The notes under the pieces were generated by a model, which searched no databases, was not told where the DNA came from, and saw nothing but the letters and a program-made list of their open reading frames with translations. This document shows positions 50,784 through 58,782 of a DNA stretch of 64,000 nt, piece by piece (the first letter of the stretch is position 1; every line of letters starts with the position of its first letter). A program made the position numbers and the translations under genes. The DNA is from Enterobacteriaceae bacterium UBA5654 (GTDB lineage: Bacteria; Pseudomonadota; Gammaproteobacteria; Enterobacterales; Enterobacteriaceae): assembly GCA_002421005.1 (NCBI GenBank), contig DIJC01000001.1, forward strand, positions 150,314 through 214,313. The letters are read 5' to 3'.

Positions 50784-51560
50784 TTACCAGACCAGCCAGC
50801 AATAATAAAACCAGCCGCTAAAGGCCAGCCATGGCCCGAAGGCGATCATTGGTCCGCGATCGGGGCGGAGAACTTTCTGCGCCAGCGCAAAAATAACCCC
50901 GCAGAGCGAAGCAACCAGCAGAATAGTTGGCAGTGCCTGCCAGCCACACCATGCACCAGCCGCCGCCAGAAGTTTAAAATCGCCGTATCCCAGTCCTTCT
51001 TTACGCGTCAGTAGCCAGACCAGCCAGTATATCAACCACAAAACGCCATAACCCGCCGCTGCGCCGTAGACGGCATCGGTCAGAGCCGTAGTGCCATACA
51101 GTGCGTTAAGTAATAAACCCAGCCATAGCAAGGGCAGCGTCAGCTTATCAGGCAATAACAGCGTGCGAAAATCGATAGCGCTCATGGCCAGCGCGAACCA
51201 AAAGTAGATAAAAACGCTGCCCGCAATTCGGAAGTGTTCCCAGGCCAACGCACAGCCAAACGCGCTGAGCATACAAACCAGTTCCAGCAACGGATAATGC
51301 CACGAGATTTTGCTATTGCAGTACCGGCAGCGGCCTCTTAATGCCAGCCAGCTGAACAGCGGAATGTTATCCAGTACGCCGAGGGGATGACGACAGTCGC
51401 AACAGCGTGAGCCTGGCCACCAGAGATTAAATGTCGTCCGGGTGTCAGAGGCGTTCTGGATCATCAGCGGTAGACGGTAAACCGCCATGCCCATCACGCT
51501 ACCGGAAAGCAGACCCGCCAGCGCAAACAGTAATGACCAGATAATAGTTTCATTTAACAA
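50784..51560 (-). CDS. gspO: Type II secretion prepilin peptidase GspO
   Basis: About 258 residues. It is a membrane protease with both catalytic aspartates, AIDFRTLLLPDKLT and GLGYGDFKLLAAAG. It keeps the N-terminal cytoplasmic loop with CCDC and CRYC metal/methylation motifs; the E. coli K-12 version that I recall lacks them. It cleaves and N-methylates the pseudopilins GspG-K. No ATG is well placed: I chose TTG at 51560, behind GGAG and overlapping gspM by 11 bases. A frame reaching 51641 is the alternative. Confidence 0.86.
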   Translation of the reverse strand: MLNETIIWSLLFALAGLLSGSVMGMAVYRLPLMIQNASDTRTTFNLWWPGSRCCDCRHPLGVLDNIPLFSWLALRGRCRYCNSKISWHYPLLELVCMLSAFGCALAWEHFRIAGSVFIYFWFALAMSAIDFRTLLLPDKLTLPLLWLGLLLNALYGTTALTDAVYGAAAGYGVLWLIYWLVWLLTRKEGLGYGDFKLLAAAGAWCGWQALPTILLVASLCGVIFALAQKVLRPDRGPMIAFGPWLAFSGWFYYCWLVW

Positions 51561-52026
51561 GGGACGGACTCCGTAATACCAGCCGCTCGACGTTGATATG
51601 GGTTTCAGTTTTTGGATCAATAGCAAACTGAAGCTCGTCAATAACGATGCCGTGGGTATATTGCAGGGCGTTCAGCCACTGCGAAAGATTTTCGAGCGGC
51701 AGGGTAGTGGGTTTGATTACCAGGCTCTCATTGTTGCTGCTGTCCAGCAGAATGGACAGGCGGGCCTGTTTCGCTTCATCCAGCACCGTTTTTTCCAGCG
51801 GTTGCGCGAGGGGATGCTGACGTAACAGCCCATGCGCGTTAGCCTGCTCCTGCATCCAGACCAGATCGCGCTGCATTTTTTGCAGTTGCATCTGCTGACT
51901 GTTAATCAGATTATCAACCGGTTTAACGATGCCATAGTTGATAAAAACGCCTGTACAAAGCGCGCCCAGAACAATCAGAAAACATTTCTCCCGTGGCGGC
52001 TTATCTTCCCACCATGACTTAATCAT
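51550..52026 (-). CDS. gspM: Type II secretion protein GspM
   Basis: 158 residues. One transmembrane helix near 17-33 (FLIVLGALCTGVFINYG) is followed by a helical stretch and a periplasmic ferredoxin-like domain. It binds GspL and is part of the inner-membrane assembly platform. It overlaps gspL by eight bases and gspO at its 3' end. Confidence 0.93.
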   Translation of the reverse strand: MIKSWWEDKPPREKCFLIVLGALCTGVFINYGIVKPVDNLINSQQMQLQKMQRDLVWMQEQANAHGLLRQHPLAQPLEKTVLDEAKQARLSILLDSSNNESLVIKPTTLPLENLSQWLNALQYTHGIVIDELQFAIDPKTETHINVERLVLRSPSLVK

Positions 52027-53176
52027 GCGCTTTGCTCCTTAATGTCCAGACCGCACCATTACGGCTTTTTTCCAGCGGCAGCCACGGTGCCAGCGTCTGA
52101 CAAAATCGATCTACTTCCGCCTCGCTGCTGGCTGCCACGGTCAGGTCGAGGGACTTTTTCTGCTGGCTGTAACGCATGGCCGTAAGACGAATGTCGGGCT
52201 GCGCCTGTAAGACGGTTTCCAGCTGGTGAAGGAGCGGGACTGCGGCAGGATACTGCTGCTTCAGTTGCAGGGCGAAATAGAAACGGTAATTGTCAGTGCG
52301 CTGAATCGCCGGGAAGTAGCTGTGCCAGGTGTCCTGCATTTGTTGGGTCAGCAGCGCTTCGGTTTGCTGCAACTGCCAGAAGGCGTATCCCCGGCTAACG
52401 ATAAACGAAGCGATAGCGAACGCGACGCTGACCGCTGCCAGCCTGGGTAACCATTTGCCGCCGCGCGTCAGCGCAGGTTGAGGCAGGAACGCGCCCTGCA
52501 ACAGGTTGTATCGCTGCGTTTGTGCATCAGGGACATAAAGCGTCAGCGGCGACGTCTGTCCATGCCGGGTGACTGAGGGCGGCAAAGCGATCCCGGCGGG
52601 TAAATCGCCGTAACTACAGAGCGTCTCAGGCTGAAACTGCGCGAGAAGGTGCCTTAGCCAGTTCTCATCCAGTTCATTAAAGGCATGTTCTTCCGAGCGG
52701 GTCAGCCAGCTATTTTCCTGATTAATCAACGTCCAGCTTTGTGGCTCCCAGGGCAGATAGCAGCCATCAGGCAGCACCTGGGTGACGTTCAATCCGGCCG
52801 CGTGAAGCCTGTCCAGATGCTCGCGGAGCGTTTCGACCGCAATGCCCACGACATGCGCCGTCATATCGCATTGCTGAATGAGGATCCAGTGGTAAACGAT
52901 GGCGCTGTCAGGCAACGTCTCTTCGGTCAGCCAGTGGATCGTTTGCGGGGTGAGTTTATATTTCGCTTTTGGCAGAGTGAGTTCGCGAAATATCAGCCCT
53001 TCAGGCGGCAAAAGCAGGTGAACATTTTTTGCGCCCGGCTGGTCCGCGAGCTGCGCCAGTGGTTCATCGGCTGCGAGAGTGTGAACCTCGCTACGCTGTT
53101 CTTTGCCGGGCGTCATCCATTCTGACGTCTTGCGCAGACTGGAGGCCAGGCGAATGACCATCACGGTTTCTGACAT
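52019..53176 (-). CDS. gspL: Type II secretion protein GspL
   Basis: 385 residues. The cytoplasmic actin-like domain spans about 1-240 (AADEPLAQLADQ, LLPPEGLIFRELTLP). One transmembrane segment follows near 245-262 and a periplasmic ferredoxin-like domain after that. It recruits the GspE ATPase to the membrane and partners GspM. It lies eight bases after gspK. Confidence 0.93.
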   Translation of the reverse strand: MSETVMVIRLASSLRKTSEWMTPGKEQRSEVHTLAADEPLAQLADQPGAKNVHLLLPPEGLIFRELTLPKAKYKLTPQTIHWLTEETLPDSAIVYHWILIQQCDMTAHVVGIAVETLREHLDRLHAAGLNVTQVLPDGCYLPWEPQSWTLINQENSWLTRSEEHAFNELDENWLRHLLAQFQPETLCSYGDLPAGIALPPSVTRHGQTSPLTLYVPDAQTQRYNLLQGAFLPQPALTRGGKWLPRLAAVSVAFAIASFIVSRGYAFWQLQQTEALLTQQMQDTWHSYFPAIQRTDNYRFYFALQLKQQYPAAVPLLHQLETVLQAQPDIRLTAMRYSQQKKSLDLTVAASSEAEVDRFCQTLAPWLPLEKSRNGAVWTLRSKAHD

Positions 53177-53184
53177 AACAATCC

Positions 53185-54180
53185 TTATTCTGGATAAACC
53201 AGGAGCAGGCTACGCTGGTAAATTTGTGCAGCGCGCTGCTTCGGGTCGTAATAGATATAGCTGCGCCATCCCTGAGACTGCTCTTCGCTGCTGCTGCGAA
53301 CATCAAGCCAGAAAAGCTGACTGGTGGTGGACAACACCATTTTCACCTGCGTCACCAACGGCTTGACGCTGGAGTGATCCTGCTGTGCCCAGTACAAAAA
53401 CGCATCGGTCGTTTGCCAGCCCTGTTCCGGCTGTTTGCGCAGTAATACCCGTGCGTCGGATTCCGTTATGTCGTTGAGAAAGAGCGCCATCAGCAGCGGC
53501 GCGTCTTTTTCAGTGAGGGCATTGATATTGATCGTCAGACGCGTCGTGGGCTGGACGCAAATGTAAGGCGCGATTTTCTGGTAGAGACTATCGGTCATGC
53601 CTTTAATGCCGTGTAATTCGCCGTTCAGAAATAGCCGCTGTCCGGCGCTGAGCCGGGCGGGCGTACGCGAAAGATAATATTCATCTTCCGCGCCGTGCAG
53701 CCGGGGCGAATCGTCGTTATCAATGTAATCCGCGATGGACTGCGCCAGCTCATCGCTTTTCGAACGATCAAACCCTGCATTCAACATCAGGGCAGTAAAG
53801 ACCTGGACAGGATAGGGCGGGGTGTCCAGCGATTCGACCGGCACATTAGCCAGCGTATTGAGGTTGAAACAGTTTTGCGCGTCGTGCATTTTCCAGGTCA
53901 GCGTATTTCCCGACTCTGGCAACTGACGCGTCTGGGGCTGCGCCCAGTACTGGCCCGCCGTGGTCTGCTTTTCGTTATCGACTTTGTCCTGCGTCAGATT
54001 AGCCAGCGCGATGTGCTCCGCAAGATCGATGTCATATTTGCGCTGAAGCTGATGGTTCGACATTTGCGTGCGCTGGAGTTGGGTCTGAAAACTCAGCGTC
54101 ATTTCTGCCGCCAGCGCCGCCATGATCGCCAGAAGCATCAGAACGATTAAAAGAGCGGCGCCGCTCTGTCGGGCGTTCAT
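53185..54180 (-). CDS. gspK: Type II secretion minor pseudopilin GspK
   Basis: 331 residues. The prepilin-like N-terminus is MNARQSGAALLIVLMLLAIM, with cleavage after the glycine; as in other GspK proteins the +5 glutamate is missing. A large globular domain follows (ENCFNLNTLANVP-like segment and YIDNDDSPRLHGAEDEYY). It caps the pseudopilus tip with GspI and GspJ. It overlaps gspJ by four bases. Confidence 0.95.
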   Translation of the reverse strand: MNARQSGAALLIVLMLLAIMAALAAEMTLSFQTQLQRTQMSNHQLQRKYDIDLAEHIALANLTQDKVDNEKQTTAGQYWAQPQTRQLPESGNTLTWKMHDAQNCFNLNTLANVPVESLDTPPYPVQVFTALMLNAGFDRSKSDELAQSIADYIDNDDSPRLHGAEDEYYLSRTPARLSAGQRLFLNGELHGIKGMTDSLYQKIAPYICVQPTTRLTININALTEKDAPLLMALFLNDITESDARVLLRKQPEQGWQTTDAFLYWAQQDHSSVKPLVTQVKMVLSTTSQLFWLDVRSSSEEQSQGWRSYIYYDPKQRAAQIYQRSLLLVYPE

Positions 54181-54770
54181 CTTTGCGATTTCCTGTCGGT
54201 AGTATCCGCTGCGCTACTTTTCGTTTCTTCAATCGTAATCAGGCCGGGCAGGGCAAACGGGCGATCCAGTGCGCCGTAAGTCTGATGCTGAATATGCAGC
54301 GTGACGCGGGCGGGAAGCTCGCCACTGGCGCTGTCGTCAGCCTCCAGGCTGAACTGATCAACATGATCCAGCACCGGCTGGGCGGGAAGATCGACATCAC
54401 TATCCACCGAGCGGCGCAGTGCGCGATAGAGAGTATGATCGCGCAGATACCAGTGCACAGTTTGCAGTAGTAGCGTATCGCTGAGCGGGTGACGCGGATC
54501 GCGGGTTTGCGTTGAAAATATCGCCTCGTTACCCGTCAACAGAATACGATCCGTACTGCGATTACGTCGGGCGACCAGTTGCAGGAGATCGTTGCCGAAC
54601 AGCGTCATGGCTCGCTGGAGCTGGTTAAAGCGTCGGGTTTCCTCCTGCGCACGCTGGTGCGTGGTATTTGCCTGCGACATCACCATAAACGCCAGTATGC
54701 TGAGCATGGCGAAAATCGCCAGCGCGAGCATCACTTCAAGCAGTGTGAAACCGTTCTGCTTACTTTTCAT
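54177..54770 (-). CDS. gspJ: Type II secretion minor pseudopilin GspJ
   Basis: 197 residues. The type IV prepilin signal is KQNGFTLLEVMLALAIFAML, with G|F cleavage and the +5 glutamate. The beta-rich body has RAMTLFGNDLLQLVARRN. It forms the pseudopilus tip complex with GspI and GspK. It overlaps gspI by 11 bases. Confidence 0.95.
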   Translation of the reverse strand: MKSKQNGFTLLEVMLALAIFAMLSILAFMVMSQANTTHQRAQEETRRFNQLQRAMTLFGNDLLQLVARRNRSTDRILLTGNEAIFSTQTRDPRHPLSDTLLLQTVHWYLRDHTLYRALRRSVDSDVDLPAQPVLDHVDQFSLEADDSASGELPARVTLHIQHQTYGALDRPFALPGLITIEETKSSAADTTDRKSQR

Positions 54771-55110
54771 GGGTTACCAGCCGATAACGGGTCAGCGATG
54801 AAGATTGCCCATCGGGCAGCGTCACCGTTACAGTCTGACGAGCCGCATTCAGCGGTTCAGCGGTTTTTGTTTCTCTGCGCCACGACCAGGGTTGATCGGC
54901 AAAAGTCGTTTCGCCCATCCCGGCTTTTTCTTCCCCTGATGTCGACTGAAGTAAGGCGTCGGCAGCCCACAGGCTAAAGGTTTCATTACGCATACGGGCA
55001 ATGGCATTGGCTTGCCCCTGCATACTGCCGATTAGTACCAGTGCAACCGCAGCAAAAATACTCATCGCCAGAAGCACTTCCAGTAATGACATTCCTTTTT
55101 CGCGTGTCAT
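54760..55110 (-). CDS. gspI: Type II secretion minor pseudopilin GspI
   Basis: 116 residues. The prepilin signal EKGMSLLEVLLAMSIFAAVA has the processed G|M junction and glutamate +5. A small globular domain follows. It belongs to the pseudopilus tip. It overlaps gspH by four bases. Confidence 0.94.
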   Translation of the reverse strand: MTREKGMSLLEVLLAMSIFAAVALVLIGSMQGQANAIARMRNETFSLWAADALLQSTSGEEKAGMGETTFADQPWSWRRETKTAEPLNAARQTVTVTLPDGQSSSLTRYRLVTHEK

Positions 55111-55622
55111 GGGCGGTCTTCACTCATCGGCTGAAGGTGTAAGGGAAGCGTGCCGGGGCTGGTGAGCGTCACAAGAGGTTGCCGCGTTTCCTGCGCGTTG
55201 AGGGCGAGAGTAAAAGGCGTGATCTGCCCATCTGGCAACACGAGGATTTGTGGTGTTTCACTCTCTTTAAGCTCAAAAGGCTGAACGCTTATTTTTATTG
55301 CTGAACCCCATTCCCCGGTCAGCGTCAGGCGACGATCGCCGGGCAACGGGATCCATCGCCAGCGCTCATTTTTACTCTGCACGGGCTGCACGATTTGCCA
55401 GCCATCAGCAGACAGCAGAACGCCCAGCGGCTTTCCTTCAAAAGCCGCTTTATCAACGCAAAACTCAATCATGCTGTTGAGCTGGTCCGCGATCTGCAAG
55501 GCCGTCTTCTTCGCACTGTCGGCCTGCCCGTAAGAGAGCATGACGAGACTGCTGCTGACGGCGATGATGACCAGTACCAGCATTAACTCCAGGAGCGTGA
55601 AACCCCGCTGCGCCTTTCCCAT
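55107..55622 (-). CDS. gspH: Type II secretion minor pseudopilin GspH
   Basis: 171 residues. The prepilin signal is QRGFTLLELMLVLVIIAVSS, and the FimT/GspH-type body has QIADQLNSMIEFCVDKAAFE. It joins the pseudopilus tip to the GspG shaft. It starts six bases after gspG. Confidence 0.94.
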   Translation of the reverse strand: MGKAQRGFTLLELMLVLVIIAVSSSLVMLSYGQADSAKKTALQIADQLNSMIEFCVDKAAFEGKPLGVLLSADGWQIVQPVQSKNERWRWIPLPGDRRLTLTGEWGSAIKISVQPFELKESETPQILVLPDGQITPFTLALNAQETRQPLVTLTSPGTLPLHLQPMSEDRP

Positions 55623-55628
55623 GGACGG

Positions 55629-56072
55629 TTACTTTTTCTTCTGATTGAGGGTCCAGTTGGTTATGTCATCTTCAGTCCCCACTTCGCTGTCCGGCCCGGC
55701 GGAAATCAGGTCAACTGCGCCGTGCTCACCGGGGCTGACCAGCAGATAATCATTTCCCCACGGATCTACCGGCAGGCGTTTGATGTAGCCGCTGGTGTTG
55801 TAGTTGGTCGCAGCGGGAGGGATCGTCGGTGCCTCGATCAACGCGTTGAGCCCCTGATTCGTGGTGGGATAATGGTTATTGTCCAGCTTGTACATATCCA
55901 GCGCATTTTCCAGCGCGACAATATCGCTGGTCGCTTTTTGCCGGTCGGCTTTCTCTTTATTGCCCATCAGGCTTGGCACAACCAGACTCGCCAGTACGCC
56001 AAGAATGACAATAACCACCATAATTTCGAGGAGCGTGAAGCCGCGCTGCTGATGATTTTCCTGAGTGTTCAT
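55629..56072 (-). CDS. gspG: Type II secretion major pseudopilin GspG
   Basis: 147 residues. The prepilin signal QRGFTLLEIMVVIVILGVLA is followed by the GspG core (NKEKADRQKATSDIVALENA, YPTTNQGLNALIEAP) and a calcium-loop tail DLISAGPDSEVGTEDDITNW. It polymerises into the pseudopilus that pushes folded substrate through GspD. A clear AGGGA precedes the ATG. Confidence 0.97.
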   Translation of the reverse strand: MNTQENHQQRGFTLLEIMVVIVILGVLASLVVPSLMGNKEKADRQKATSDIVALENALDMYKLDNNHYPTTNQGLNALIEAPTIPPAATNYNTSGYIKRLPVDPWGNDYLLVSPGEHGAVDLISAGPDSEVGTEDDITNWTLNQKKK

Positions 56073-56081
56073 AATTATTCC

Positions 56082-57278
56082 CTAGCTAATCATTGAATTA
56101 AGTTGAAGGATGGGCTGGAGTACTGATACCACGATAAAGAGAACAATCACCGCCATAATGATGATGAGTGCCGGTTCAAAGATCGCCAGCGCCATCGCGA
56201 TGCGGTTCTGGAGTAACGTTTCCTGGTTATCAGCCGCGCGCGTCATTAATGTGCCGAGCTGTCCGCTCTTCTCGCCGGAGGCGATCATATAAAGCATCAT
56301 CGGCGGAAACAGGGCGGTTTTTTCCAGCGACGTGTGAATGCTGTTGCCCTGGCGAACGTTTTCGGCAGCGGCTGCCAGCCGTTGCCGCGCCGCCAGATTA
56401 CTAATGCTCTCAGTGGCCAGATTCATCCCCTCAAGTAATGGGACACCGCTGGCCTGCAAAATACTTAGCGTCCGCAGGTAGCGGGCGCAGTTGAGGGCGC
56501 AAATCAACCTGCCGGGGAAGGAGTAGTGCAGGAGCGCGCCATGAAAACGATGGCGGTGGTCGCCTCGTTTTAACCAGCAAAGAAAACCACAACTGGCCAG
56601 GATCAGAGAAACAAGGATCGCCGGGCCGAAGCGCTGAAGAGCGTCGCTGATTGCCAGCAGCGTGCGGGTGGTCAGCGGAAGTTGCTGCTTCATGTGAATG
56701 AACTGTTCCGCGACGCGCGGTACGACGGTGGTCAGCAGGATAATAACCACGATAATCGCCACCGACGTCAGCATCACCGGATAAATAAGCGACTGCACCA
56801 GCTTTGCGCGGGTTTGCTGGCGGCTTTCGTTATAATCAGCCAGCTTTTCCATTACCGGAGCCAGCATACCGCTTTTTTCACCCGCTTTGATAAGCGTGCG
56901 ATAGAGCGTGTCGAATATGGCCGGAAAACGGCCCAGCGCATCGGATAGCGTATGGCCTTCCAGAATGGCGCTGCGGATCTGCTCCAGGATTACATGCAGC
57001 TTTTTACTGGCGCTTTGACGGGCAATGACCGCCAGGCTTTCCTCCAGCGGCAAAGCCGCCGAGCACAGTGTTGCCAGTTGGCGGGTGAAGAGCGTCAGTT
57101 CGCCACCGCTGATTTTAATCTGCCGCTTTTGCAGGAGGGGCGGACGCAGGGATTTCATATTCAGCAGAAACAGGCCACTTTCCCGTAACTGCTGGCGCGC
57201 CTGGCGCTCATCGGTCGCCTCCAGCGTGCCTTGCTTTTTTTGCCCCGCTGCGTTCATCGCCTGATAGCGGAATTTCAT
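56082..57278 (-). CDS. gspF: Type II secretion platform protein GspF
   Basis: 398 residues. Two homologous cytoplasmic helical domains alternate with three membrane helices (near 170-190, 220-240 and 370-395). It has FLLNMKSLRPP near 40 and YMIASGEKSGQLGTLMTRAA near 330. It is the central inner-membrane platform contacted by GspE. It overlaps gspE by four bases. Confidence 0.96.
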   Translation of the reverse strand: MKFRYQAMNAAGQKKQGTLEATDERQARQQLRESGLFLLNMKSLRPPLLQKRQIKISGGELTLFTRQLATLCSAALPLEESLAVIARQSASKKLHVILEQIRSAILEGHTLSDALGRFPAIFDTLYRTLIKAGEKSGMLAPVMEKLADYNESRQQTRAKLVQSLIYPVMLTSVAIIVVIILLTTVVPRVAEQFIHMKQQLPLTTRTLLAISDALQRFGPAILVSLILASCGFLCWLKRGDHRHRFHGALLHYSFPGRLICALNCARYLRTLSILQASGVPLLEGMNLATESISNLAARQRLAAAAENVRQGNSIHTSLEKTALFPPMMLYMIASGEKSGQLGTLMTRAADNQETLLQNRIAMALAIFEPALIIIMAVIVLFIVVSVLQPILQLNSMIS

Positions 57279-58768
57279 TCCTCATCCTCCGGCGCAGCGT
57301 GGCTGATTTCAGAGGCCACGCGTAACACCTCTTCCAGCGAGGTTTCGCCATCAATCGCTTTTTGCAGGCCGTTTTCGATAAGCGAGCGGTGCTGCTGGCG
57401 GACAATTTGCTCAATGGTTTGTTCGTTAGCATTTTCATGAATCGCAGTACGCAACGCAGGGGTGATAATCATTAGTTCATGGATCGCCAGACGCCCCTGA
57501 TAGCCAGAACTGCGGCAGGCCGGGCAGCCCACCGGTAGCCACAGGCGGCTGGCTTTTAGCTGGTGGTTTCGAAGCAGCGTGGCCTGCTGTGGCGTTGCGG
57601 GCGCTTGTCGGCGGCAGGCGGGGCACAGACGGCGAACGAGGCGCTGTGCCAGCACGCCCACCAATGAAGAAGAGAGCAGAAAAGGTTCCACGCCCATGTC
57701 CCACAGGCGGGTAACGGCTCCGGTCGCGCTATTGGTATGCAGAGTGGAGAGCACCAGATGCCCGGTCAGCGATGCCTGTACGGCAATTTGCGCAGTTTCG
57801 GTATCGCGAATTTCACCGACCATCACCACATCGGGATCCTGACGCAGGATAGCGCGAAGCCCGCGCGCAAAGGACATATCGACGCGCGTGTTGACCTGCG
57901 ATTGCCCGATCCCTTCCAGCTCGTACTCCACTGGATCTTCAACGGTCAGAATGTTGCGGTCAGGACTGTTAAGCGCGGAAAGAATGGCGTACAGGGTGGT
58001 GCTTTTTCCTGAACCGGTTGGCCCCGTCACCAGAATGATCCCGTGAGGGGATTGAATAAGCTGCTTCAGGGCCAGGTTGTCCGCCGCCGACATCCCCAGC
58101 GCATCGAGCGAAAGTTGCAGATTATTTTTGTCCAGCAAACGCAGCACCGCCCGCTCGCCGTACAGAGAGGGCAGCGTTGAAACGCGCACATCGATATTCC
58201 GTCGCCCGATGCGCAGCGCAATACGTCCATCCTGCGGGATCCGTTTTTCGGCGATATCCAGCCGCGCCATGACTTTAATACGTGAAGTAAGGAGGGCTGC
58301 CAGTTTCTTATTTGGCTGCAAAATGGTACGCAGAATGCCATCCACGCGAAAGCGAATGGACATCGTTTTCTCATAGGTTTCGATGTGGATGTCAGACGCG
58401 CCTTCTTTGATCGCCTCGCTAAGAATGGCATTGATCAGGCGGATAACAGGCGCGGCAGACTCCTCATTCAGCAAATCTTCGTTTTCTGGCATTTCTTCTG
58501 AAAGCGAAAACAGATCGACGGACTGATCGATATCCTGCGCAATCTGCTGGGATTCGCCGGTATTCTGATGAAAAACCTGTTCCAGCCGGGCTTCAAAGGT
58601 GGCGCCATCGACCATCGTCATGATATCGCGCCCGCCGAGAAACCGCTGGGCATCAAGCAGGCGCGACAGCGGCGTGCCTGCGAGGTAAACCAGTTCGTTA
58701 TCGGTCGCCAGATAACCTAATTTCTGCGCCTGCGACCAGCTGGGCGGATGGGGATAATGTCTGCTCAT
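57275..58768 (-). CDS. gspE: Type II secretion ATPase GspE
   Basis: 497 residues. The Walker A motif is GPTGSGKSTTLYAIL near 250. The Asp box region contains RNILTVEDPVEYELEGIGQS, with Walker B RQDPDVVMVGEIRDTETA and a His box GHLVLSTLHTNSA. A tetracysteine zinc domain, CPAC...CPAC, spans about 383-416. It powers pseudopilus assembly from the cytoplasmic face through GspL and GspF. It starts 14 bases after gspD. Confidence 0.97.
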   Translation of the reverse strand: MSRHYPHPPSWSQAQKLGYLATDNELVYLAGTPLSRLLDAQRFLGGRDIMTMVDGATFEARLEQVFHQNTGESQQIAQDIDQSVDLFSLSEEMPENEDLLNEESAAPVIRLINAILSEAIKEGASDIHIETYEKTMSIRFRVDGILRTILQPNKKLAALLTSRIKVMARLDIAEKRIPQDGRIALRIGRRNIDVRVSTLPSLYGERAVLRLLDKNNLQLSLDALGMSAADNLALKQLIQSPHGIILVTGPTGSGKSTTLYAILSALNSPDRNILTVEDPVEYELEGIGQSQVNTRVDMSFARGLRAILRQDPDVVMVGEIRDTETAQIAVQASLTGHLVLSTLHTNSATGAVTRLWDMGVEPFLLSSSLVGVLAQRLVRRLCPACRRQAPATPQQATLLRNHQLKASRLWLPVGCPACRSSGYQGRLAIHELMIITPALRTAIHENANEQTIEQIVRQQHRSLIENGLQKAIDGETSLEEVLRVASEISHAAPEDEE

Positions 58769-58782
58769 TTCTGTGAGTGGCC

